32,933 nucleotides of DNA, from assembly GCA_015499995.1 (NCBI GenBank), contig JADNRV010000455.1:1-32933 (forward strand). Reading direction: 5' to 3'. The position numbers were made by a program, and so were the translations under genes. Numbering within the stretch: the stretch's first letter is position 1; each line of letters begins with the position of its first letter. Under the pieces are notes generated by a model that was not told where the DNA came from, did no database searches, and saw only the letters and a program-made list of their open reading frames with translations. Positions 1-8,974 of the stretch are shown piece after piece. Source of the stretch: Flammula alnicola. Lineage: Eukaryota; Basidiomycota; Agaricomycetes; Agaricales; Strophariaceae.

Positions 1-594
1 AATCGAAGCCTAAGCATTGGGTGAAGGTTTTTGTTAAGCTATAATTGGCCTGGGCAGACGCGTCGACGCGATAGTGTCACGTCACGTGATTAACAAGTCA
101 GTGACCACACTAAGGTTGTGGGGCCCGTACTTGGACCTTACCATTATTGACGATGACTAGCACACAGAGGCGATCTCAGACGAGTCGCAATAGCCATGTC
201 TATCATAAAACCCGATGTAATCGCATTTTGTTCTGTTATATCCTTGTGTTTTCCTTCTTCTCACATTCTCCACAGTGTTCCCCGTATAGTGTGCAGCATG
301 TGCGCTTCTATTCACACTGGTGACTCCAGAAACCCATTTTCCCCATCACATCATATATTGCATGTAAATACCTCCACAGGACGCCAGGATGCCGTCTCCG
401 GTCCGCCAACACGGTCCGTCCCGTAACGTTCTCAGAATGAGGGTCATATGACGGCAAATTCAATTCTTCTCAACTATCGTTATACCTCGTGGATTGGAGA
501 ATAAAATAACGATGGATTATTTGAACAAACAAAGCTGACGTTGCTGTTGCTTCTCTTCTCTTCTCGCCCTCGACCGAACTAGCGCGCTTCTGCC
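1..594. other. 5' intergenic region, upstream of sugar transporter
   Basis: I see no convincing gene here. The open frames are short and lack splice support or family resemblance. The stretch holds a TCACGTGA site (82-89), the palindromic E-box form bound by bHLH factors such as Cbf1 in other fungi, with another CACGT just before it. The last 60 bases before the transporter ATG are rich in CT, as is common in fungal leaders. It probably contains the promoter and 5' UTR of the transporter. Confidence 0.5.
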
Positions 595-3374
595 ATGACG
601 GCGACGAGAGCAATCCCAACAAATCGCTATGCCATTCAACTGGCAATATTCATTGCCTTCGGTATGTCTTCAATTCATCTTCGTACCGTTAATCTGAAAT
701 CATTCCCCAGGCGGTAAGCATGTGTGTGAAAACTAAAAGTATAATCAGTAAGCACCTCACCAGTTGCAGTGCATAACACAAACTAATGCTCTCAACCGTC
801 TTACAGACCTGAGCCTTGACTTCAACAGGATTCCTGTTTGGTTACGACATTGGTGTCATATCAGTCAGTGCATAGTGTAGTCGCCTTTGGGGAGAATACT
901 GAGAATTCTTCAGGGATGTCTGATCATGCCAGACTTCGTTCGCCGTTTCGGTCAAGTGGATGAGAACGGCCAACATTTCCTCTCGAGCTCAAGGCAGTCA
1001 ATCATCACTTCACTTTTGTCTGCCGGGTTAGTTGTCATTCAATTATCACACGAAATTGGTAGTTAATCTTGCTTGTGGACCCATCACAATCATTTAGGAC
1101 CTTTGTGTATGTTAAGAAATTTTCCATCATGCCATCTGAGTCTGGTCACTAAAATTCTTTCAGAGGAGCTCTTGCGCAAGCTTTTACATCCGATCGTTTT
1201 GGGCGTCGTGGCTCTATCCTGATCTGGGCGGCAGTTTTTACCGTTGGAGTCACCATTCAAACAGCAACTGAATTTTCCATCATTCAGTTGACCATTGGAA
1301 GATTCATTGCAGGCTTGGGTGTAGGTGCTCTGTCAGGTATGCTTACATCCCATTGAAAAAGGAAAGGAAATATTAAACTCATCACAATCGTGCTATTTCA
1401 GCTATTGTTCCGTAAATGGGTCTTATTTTATACTTGAATCAAGGCTCATGTTGTTCTCCAGGTTATACAATGGCGAGACATCTCCAAAGGCCTTGAGAGG
1501 AGCGATGCTAGTGCTCTACCAACTTCAGATTATCATCGGGCAAGTTACAATCTACTCAACTCTATTCAGGCATCTAACAAGTATCTTAACATTTTAGAAT
1601 ATTTTTGAGTTATATACTGGACCTTGCGACGCACAATATCAAAAATTCGGCTTCTTGGCGAGTTCCCGTGGGCTTACAACTTCTTTTGGGACTAGTCTTG
1701 CTTTCTGGTGTTTTCTTTTTGCCGGAATCTCCGTATGTGCTACTTTCGATGCTTCTCGTATTGGATAGCTCAACGTCTCTTGGTGTTGTTTAGTCGTCAT
1801 CTTCTTGGAACGGGCAGACGCGCTGAGGCCAGGACTGTTCTTGCAACGTTGAACAGTGTGCCTGAGGACGACGGCCTCGTCGATGAGCTCGTTGGTGAGC
1901 TTGAATTCGCGATCAATGCAGAAAACGAAGGAGGCAAGGCAACCTGGGCCGAATGCTTCTCAAGCAGGAACAATCTCTGGAAACGTACCTTAAACGGTAT
2001 GATGCTCCAGTTCATACAACAGCTGAATGGCCAGAACTTCTACTGTGAGTCATCGCTTGAGAAGCAGATTCTCATTTGCTGACTCTGTTCATATCTAGAC
2101 TACTACGGAGATACTTTCTTTCAAAGCGCCGGCACCGAGTGAGTATTTTAGCAATGCAAGTACATAGCTAGTATATCTAATGTGTTCTTCAGATTATCTC
2201 CTTACGTGATTCAGGTGATCTTGGGTGCCGTATCCGTTGTTGGCACCGTCCCTGCGTTGGTTAGTAGCATACATCTGTTATTTTCGTATGCATCCTGACA
2301 TAGTTTCATAGTATCTCATTGAATCTTGGGGTCGTCGGCGAGTAAGCAAATTTCGGCTCGAGGCCTCAAATTATATTTAAGGAAACCTTCGGGCCTGTAG
2401 TCTCTTCTGACCGGTGCGCTTATGGAGGCGGCGTGTTCCCTCATTGTAAGTGACGATCCGATGAAACCTTGAGACGTTAATCATTGAATCCAACCAGGCT
2501 GGTTTGGTCGGTCACTTCACCCTAGCCCTACAGGAACTCCGAAGAACCTACTCACCAAGCGCAATAAACAAGGGGTAAGCCGCCTTTGTTTCTTCAATTT
2601 GCTCTTGATTAATCATGTGTAATTGACTAGGTGATACACTAATTGCATTTGCTGTCCTTCATGTCTTTTCATTCTCCATCTTCTGGGGCCCAACTCCGTA
2701 AGTTGATCTTAACTACTGTATTTATACGACTTGCTCATCCTCGGCCATGCATCATCCAGGTGGGTCTATCTGGGTATGTGATGTGCTCAAATTTTCAATT
2801 TGACGAGATATGTTGTTCACAACCTCAATAGGTGAATCGTTCCCTCTCCGCGTACGACCCAAAAGTATTGCGTTGGGTAGCGCAACTAATTGGTTCGTCT
2901 TGATATTCTTGGACAATTCCGTTGGTGGCTGATGCATGAACATGTGGTAATTAGGCTCTGGAATTTCCTTCTTTCCTTCTTTGCCCCAAGGATAGCTGTC
3001 AGGTAAAATCCAGGATATCATTTTCTTTGAACATAAATCTTAAAATCTATTAGGATCGGGCCACTGATTTTGTTGATCTTCTTTGGAATGCTGTTATTCG
3101 GATACGTATATGTATACCTTTTCATCCCGGAGACAAGAGGGCTCACTCTGGAAGAGGTAAATACCAACTAGTACCAACTATACAGTGACGTGACTATATC
3201 TGACTTGTTTTCCAGGTTGATGAAATGTACCGAGCTGGTATCAAACCGTGGCACTCGGCTGACTGGAAACCTCATCTTGGTGAAGAAGCCCATCAACAAG
3301 CACTCAAAGAGCTGGAGCAACAAGGAGACGAGAAACTAGGAGACGAGAAACGGAGCTCCCCAATCTCAGATTGA
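595..3374 (+). CDS. Hexose-type MFS sugar transporter, many exons, probable frameshift
   Basis: This encodes a plasma-membrane monosaccharide transporter of the MFS sugar-porter family, about 530 aa. Exons by splice signals and phase: 595-661, 711-713, 829-863, 914-1026, 1098-1106, 1164-1336, 1402-1411, 1462-1539, 1598-1732, 1794-2044, 2099-2138, 2193-2259, 2312-2341, 2401-2445, 2498-2574, 2631-2697, 2760-2773, 2832-2892, 2955-3002, 3054-3156, 3216-3374. Family motifs in order: [96 protein letters not shown]. The intron starting at 1540 has a GC donor. The tail carries a duplicated GDEK unit. Exon 15 (2498-2574) does not fit the phase of the next exon. Its good match (PTGTP, then LTKRNKQG) is in the +1-corrected frame, so one or two bases seem to be missing. 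It is tail to tail with the next gene. Family assignment is firm; the exact substrate is unknown. Confidence 0.9.
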
Positions 3375-3469
3375 GTTGCAAGGAACTTGAATGACGGCAG
3401 CTACATTTTTACGCTTGACTATTTCGCAACGACATCGTACTCGGTACATGTTAACGTATATTGGCGACA

Positions 3470-6400
3470 TCATTGAGAAAACAACGTCACTTTCCCTTCG
3501 CCGTTGCTGAAAGGTATAACGAACGCTCCAGCTTCCTCAACCAGCGCAGGTGGTGCTCGTAAAGCTCCTATGCCAGGCAGCGAAGCCTTCTGCTGGATAA
3601 CCAACCGTCCATTGGATGCCAAGGCAGCGTCACTTGTGCCATCGGCAGTAGCGCTTACGGTTAAGGTGACAGAGTTGGATCGAGGATCGAGTTCGACCAT
3701 GGAGAAGGCACCGGCATCCAACGTGAGCAAGCTCCCGAAGGGCGCAATGTAAACTCGCCGGCGTACTGAATCCCGAATTTGAACTTGAACTGTCGGCGAA
3801 GTCGAGATGACATTGCCGCCGAATGCCTGCCATCCGAAGTCTGGGTGGTCGATGATATATGTTCCCATACCCATTGCATGACCTGAGAAGTTGGGTCCAT
3901 AATCTCCAGAGTAGCCGTCCCACTTTAAGGTGTCTTCAAACGAATGGAAAGATGCTGATGCAAATCCACCTTGGTCGATATTGGAAAGTGGTCCGCTCAG
4001 TCCAGCGAAGCCAACACGGAGGAGGTAGAAATCAGAAGGAGACGTTTGGAATTCGGAGATCAATGGGAGAGCGTTAAGGCCGCTGCCGTAGTGATGGATC
4101 TGACGTTCGATGCGTTGCAATTTTCCACCATAAATGTTGTCCCTGCGAAGAAAGGGGTCAGGAGGTCGTTCACGAAGTCTCTGACTTCAGCAAAGCATCA
4201 ATACTCACCAGTATCGTCTGGCATTGCCATTATAACCCCAATGGGCGATAAGAGGTTGATAAGCAAGTATAGAATTCAACGCGTTTGCTGCCGTTACGTT
4301 ATTGCCAAAATACTTGCTCCAGGCATAGACACCCTCTTGTCCTGTGGAATCCCATGCCATTTCCGATCCAAATCTGGGAGAAAGAAGTTAAGTAGGCGTT
4401 TTGGAAGCCGAGCATATCCCCTCTGAACTCACGGATAACGTTCGCCTGCCCAAACAGTAGCGCGACTTTTCATCCTACTCTCAACCAGCGTTGCATTGGC
4501 GGTCAGACCCTCGCGCTTCAAATCGTCCAGCAGGTACAGCAAGACGGTTTCTCCCATAAGGCCGTCACCAGCATAACCCACTTGTCCATTTGTCATTGTT
4601 AGCGTTGTAAGGACGGCCTGGTTAAGGTACCATTCCCATGTGTGGGTCTTGGCGAGACCAGGGTAATTGCGAGCGACGCGATATAATGCCCAGTATGCTG
4701 CGGTGACATGGACGTAGTCATATGCACGGTCCGTCGCAAATGAAGCGGCTTGATTCCAGGACCACCAGTTACTCCAGTCGATCGATGAGGGATATGTATA
4801 GTTGGGCACGAGAGCGGGTTGGTAGAAGTAGACCGCCTAGAAATCATGATTAGAAGTGTTGCGCAAGGCCTTCAAGCTATATGCACCTTTTTGACTGACC
4901 CTTGACACAATAGGCTTCAATTAGATAAGAAATTCCACAAAAGATATCCACGTACCATCTGCATTCTGTAAAGAACCCCATAGCGTCTGTTCAATGAATT
5001 GTTCCATTTTGGCCACCTCAGCTACGTTGGGCTGTACGTATTGCTTCATCGAGGCGGCGAGCCACGAACCTGCCCCAGCCTCGTCGCTCAAACCTGGGAT
5101 CCAAGCTCTTGGGTCGTTTTGAACGATCGCATTAACCTCTCGATCATAGCTGATAACAGATGGCGACCTTCTGAAAGGATCGGTTGTCGAATTAAACCAT
5201 TGAGATGTCGTTAAAAAGGAGCCCAAGTCGCTAACGGCGTCAGTTGCGGCCTTGGTCAGGTAATAGTGAACCGTCTGCACTATCCCATCCGCATATACGA
5301 TAGACAAACGAGCCCTACCCCAGACATGGGCTGTGATGTCGTATCCAACCCAAGAGGGCGTCTTTGCGTCTGCGTTAGCCGACCACGTTAATGCTCCAGC
5401 AGGCGATACTGAAATCGATTGGACAGGCGAAGAGTGGTTGAGGAAGAGCTTCGCGACTAGGTCTGCTGAGATGATATACCCAGGTACGGCGGCGGCAACA
5501 GGGCGATTGGCGGATTGCACAACTTGATCTATTTGCCGAATCGAGGGAGCCAAACGGAACTGAATACCGTACGTTCGAGTTTCGCCTGCTTGTAGGACAG
5601 CGGATGTGGGTGAGTTCCATGGAGTAACTTTGGCCCATTCGTTCTGGGCATAAGCAAGGGTATGGAACTGCCATTCGTACAAGCCTTCGAATGTTTGCGA
5701 TTGGTAGTAAGGTGCTGCAGACGTAGACTCCGGTAGGAACCTCCAACCCTCCAAAGGAGACTTCCCGACCGGTAACACGACGAGGGGTGGAAGCGTTCCC
5801 AACAAAGGGGTGACTTGCACGTAACCTGCATCTTGACCGATATAAGGATCGAAAAGGCTGCACAGTTGGTTTGTTTCTGCGGCTGTACGACCGGTGAATA
5901 TCTATAAAGAAATGTAAGGGACGATATAATTAAAGCAAATGATGATTTTGTATATACGAACGTTGTTAAATTCCAAGGGCGCACCCAAAGCCCCGATTTC
6001 AACAGGAACTGTCTGAGAGTTCTGGACAGAAAAGAGCAGCTGCAACTGGTTGTCTTGGAGAACCCATTGCCGAGTGATGTTTAACAGAGAGTTCGAAGGT
6101 AGAGTGGGCGAAAGATTGGCAGCGGCCAGGGTAGTCCCAGAAATGGGTAATGGTATGACAGCCTTGCGTGCAGTGGAACTATCTCCGTTAAGCCAAGTTG
6201 TAGATCCCGTTTTCCGAACCCGGAAAGTAATGTCGCCGAGGTGGTAATTTCCATTGCTTTGTCGCAGAGACATTTGATCTGCCGGTATAAAATCGAAAAC
6301 GGAGTTGTTCGCTCGAGGTTTGAGGGAATACAATGTCTGCGAATCCTTCACGAACTGAACAGAAAAGATAGATGTGTTGAAAGAAATGAACCCATCGGCC

Positions 6401-6548
6401 AGACCAAGAGTGTTTGTCTGTGCCGACACGTCCTGAGCCATGTAGGCTATGGTCAGAGGAAATAGCAAGTTCGTCAACGAGGGCAGCCTGTAAAAAGTTT
6501 GTAAGAGTCCAGTCGGAATAATTCTGCAACTCACATCTGCAGTCGCAT
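3470..6548 (-). CDS. Secreted glycosidase-like protein, DUF5695 family
   Basis: The product is a secreted protein of about 913 aa. Exons (minus strand): 6548-6535, 6487-5962, 5901-4956, 4900-4887, 4836-4433, 4373-4209, 4142-3470; all phases close. The 14-nt first exon joins an in-frame hydrophobic segment (LPSLTNLLFPLTIAYMAQ) to give a signal peptide ending near VSAQ. The C-terminal half has motifs I recall from DUF5695: GSEMAWDSTGQEGVYAW, AHWGYNGNARRYWD, QIHHYGSGLNALP, HPDFGWQAFGGN. The aromatic-rich middle (SSIDWSNWWSWNQAASF) suggests an alpha/alpha-toroid hydrolase fold. That is inference, and no activity is assigned. Exon 4 is a 14-nt microexon encoding SVKK plus part of a Gly. The second intron uses an unusual GTTCGT donor. 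It lies 95 bp from the stop of the sugar transporter, which would suit extracellular sugar release followed by uptake. Confidence 0.85.
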
Positions 6549-7479
6549 GATAATTCTGAGTGTCGGCTTAACAAGAAGAAAGAATTCCAGATTCACAATT
6601 GCAGCTGTGAAATTGCGCATTTTATAACTTCTCTATCGTCTGGCATAGAATAGATGATTTCACAATTTTCCAGCACGCGGTTGTTGTCGCCCAAGTTCGC
6701 TTCGGCGATGCTGGTCATGCGCCTGCTGGTTCTGGAGCTTCGCGGCGCGAGCGGGTAGCTCTACCGGAGAAGCACGATGTCAAGCTATTCCATATGCAAG
6801 GTATAGCTTGAAGGGAAGACAACATGATACATCTAGAGGTGTAATCTGGTGCAAGTAACAAGTCAATTTGAAGTCAATCTATGTCAATTCGGCGGCCGCA
6901 GGAGCAACAGGATACAACATATACAAATACTGACGCGACACACGCACATGACTCTGTGACCTCTGTGCATGTGACCAGTCACAACCCGTCCTGCAAGTCT
7001 TTTTCAAGCACCCATCTGAAGAAACCTTCAGCACCATCTGCACGCTTCCCAGTCTTCAGCTACGCCAATCACTCGGCGTATTCAAATTTATATTCCGGCC
7101 AATGCAAGATAAATATACACTTGAGGACACCATATCTTCGTTGGCACATCCTCGGACGTCACGCTTTTTCATGGTCCGGATACTAGAAAATCACTGAATT
7201 CTGTGGTTCGGACAATCCTTCGCAGAATATTTTTGTCCAAGCGACAGCGAAATAATGGCAATATAGAAAGCAAACGTTGGCCCAGGTCCATATGCATATG
7301 ATGCCACTCGACATCGTAGACACGGTGGAAACAACCAGGTGCTGACTTTGAAACGGTCCGCTATTAGTGCAGCTTCTCCACCGCGGCCCGTTGAGAGTGC
7401 TGGAAGTTATAAGCACTCAGGATTAGGCATTGTTCAATTCAAGCACAAAACTGCAGACCGAGTTTCCTCCAGCCTTGTG
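6549..7479. other. Intergenic region left of the MITE
   Basis: Promoter side of the minus-strand secreted protein. No open frame here has splice signals or recognisable protein features. The sequence is of ordinary composition, with scattered CACATG/CATGTG steps between about 6940 and 6975. I see nothing further that I can name. Confidence 0.5.
6621..6627 (-). promoter_or_regulatory. Candidate TATA box of the DUF5695-like gene
   Basis: On the minus strand this reads TTATAAA, followed by another A. It lies about 75 bp upstream of the signal-peptide ATG at 6548. The position and sequence suit a TATA box with a short leader. There is no direct transcription evidence. Confidence 0.4.
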
Positions 7480-7487
7480 GTCACGAG
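7480..7487. repeat. Left target-site duplication of the MITE
   Basis: GTCACGAG, directly next to the left terminal repeat and identical to the copy at 7965-7972. The 8-bp length is diagnostic of hAT insertion. Confidence 0.85.
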
Positions 7488-7964
7488 CAGTGGTGTCTTG
7501 ACCTCCTTGACCCGGTCGAAAAGGTCAGACCGAAATTCGGGTCAGGCCAATTTGACCCGGTCAGGTTGACCGGTCAAGGAGGTCAACAGTCACGGGAGTA
7601 GCCCTCGAGAAGGACGGGCCTGCCACAGAGCTTCTACATCCGCTGGCTTTGACAGCTCCCGGAAAATGCGTCGGTCCAGCACTGACCTAGCATCAACGCA
7701 GCTTCATCGCCATTTCCGACATATCACAACGGAGAAACTTGTACAAAACCTGTACAAAACTTCATGGTAGTAATGTCATTCAATTGATTTGACTGAATTC
7801 CGTGGCGAAAAACGACCAGTGGGCGGCTATTTCACCTGTTTTCACTGAGCTCATCTAATTCCCACCCTTTTCCTTTGACCGGTCAGTCCAGATTGACCTT
7901 TTTTGACCCCTTTTTGGCCTGACCCCGGCCTGACCGGTCATGACCCGGGTCATTGACACCACTG
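7488..7964. mobile_element. Non-autonomous hAT-type MITE, 477 bp
   Basis: The element has perfect 10-bp terminal inverted repeats, CAGTGGTGTC at 7488-7497 and GACACCACTG at 7955-7964. It is flanked by an exact 8-bp direct repeat, GTCACGAG, at 7480-7487 and 7965-7972. The duplication fits the hAT target preference nTnnnnAn, and the CAG start fits hAT termini. Both ends are packed with TGACC/GGTCA motifs, including the palindrome TGACCGGTCA at the left end (about 7567-7576) and twice at the right end (7876-7885, 7931-7940). These resemble the subterminal repeats that hAT transposases bind. There is no transposase frame inside, so it must have moved with a transposase supplied elsewhere. The intact repeats suggest a fairly recent insertion. 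Confidence 0.85.
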
Positions 7965-7972
7965 GTCACGAG
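7965..7972. repeat. Right target-site duplication of the MITE
   Basis: GTCACGAG, directly next to the right terminal repeat and identical to the copy at 7480-7487. Removing the element plus one copy would restore the empty site. Confidence 0.85.
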
Positions 7973-8974
7973 CTTCAAATTGTCTCCGAAGTTTGTCTTT
8001 CTAGCCTGATTCAACTGCAACCCCAGTATCATTCACGAAAGGCAATGCTGTCTTGGGTTTGCCATCTGTAGACGCAACAAGGTAACATGATTTGGTCATT
8101 ACATTGTCGCCCATGCTGATTCTTTCTTAGCTTCCGGCACATAAGGATTCGGAATTCTCGATGAACACCAGACCCCTTGACTGACGGTACCAACAGAGTC
8201 GTCAAGTCAACACCTTTTTTCAACAGGTAAATAGTCATAATTTATGATATGAAATGTTATCTAATGCCTCCGTTATACAGATGTTCATCGTTAAACGTGC
8301 GACTCGTGTCTTGCCAACAACTCCGGGTTCTAGTCTCTCTTTAATGAGTTGTGAGCGTCAATAGTGAGGCTAACGTCATTGATTTAATTTTTCTGCCGAT
8401 ATCTTCCTCGAGTTTCCTATTAGCAGGCCGCGGACAGCGATATCGATCAGCTTGCCGACGTTGTGTCCTACAGTATCTCCATATTCAACACCACAATATT
8501 AACACTATGGACAACCGGCATCAAATAATACCGGTGCCGTCAAGTTTTGCTATCCCGCTACGCCTTCCCGGCCGTTTCAATTCCACCCTCCCTGCTACGA
8601 GTCGTGAGGCCCACTTTAATACAGAGCCCTTTCAGTGGAACGATTTAAAATGGGATTGTCATTTGTGCTTCAATATTTAATCTGTCATATTTAATAATTT
8701 ATATGATACTCTTCGCTTTTTCAAGTTTTGAATACTGCTATTCCTATTAGATACCGACTGCATATCGATTCGGATTAACGCAAGATTTTCGAAACACGAA
8801 GCGTCACGCGAATGTCACGCGTGCGTCGCGTTTTGAAGTTGCCAATTTGAGAGAGGAAAAGATGAACGGTCGCTCTCCATTGTCCAGCTCAACAGCTCCA
8901 GGAAATCCACGTTCCTTTTGCTAATACCCTCACGAAGAGAGCTTTTTTAGAAGACGATATATCGCGCAGCAACT
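7973..8974. other. Intergenic region between MITE and ASK1
   Basis: No gene is supported. The frame at 8351-8680 begins at GTG and has no splice context or family resemblance. The last 200 bp before ASK1 hold ACGCG-type elements (see the regulatory entry). An AT-rich patch lies at about 8640-8720. Confidence 0.5.
8806..8830 (+). promoter_or_regulatory. Cluster of ACGCG (MluI cell-cycle box-like) sites upstream of ASK1
   Basis: The stretch holds ACGCGA at 8806-8811, a perfect ACGCGT at 8817-8822, and a CGCGACGC-type core (reverse strand) at about 8823-8830. They lie roughly 145-170 bp before the ASK1 ATG. ACGCGT is the MBF target that drives G1/S genes in yeasts, and a kinetochore gene is a sensible target. 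Function is inferred from sequence and position only. Confidence 0.4.

Noticed and set aside
3340..3362. Short direct repeat GGAGACGAGAAAC at the transporter C-terminus
   Set aside because: A two-copy coding repeat (GDEK) in a disordered tail; ordinary slippage, no wider structure.
7740..7762. Two-copy TGTACAAAAC repeat inside the MITE
   Set aside because: Only two copies and internal to the element; too short to call an array or a separate repeat family.
8351..8680. 109-aa plus-strand open frame upstream of ASK1
   Set aside because: It starts at GTG and has no family resemblance or supporting introns; intergenic noise.
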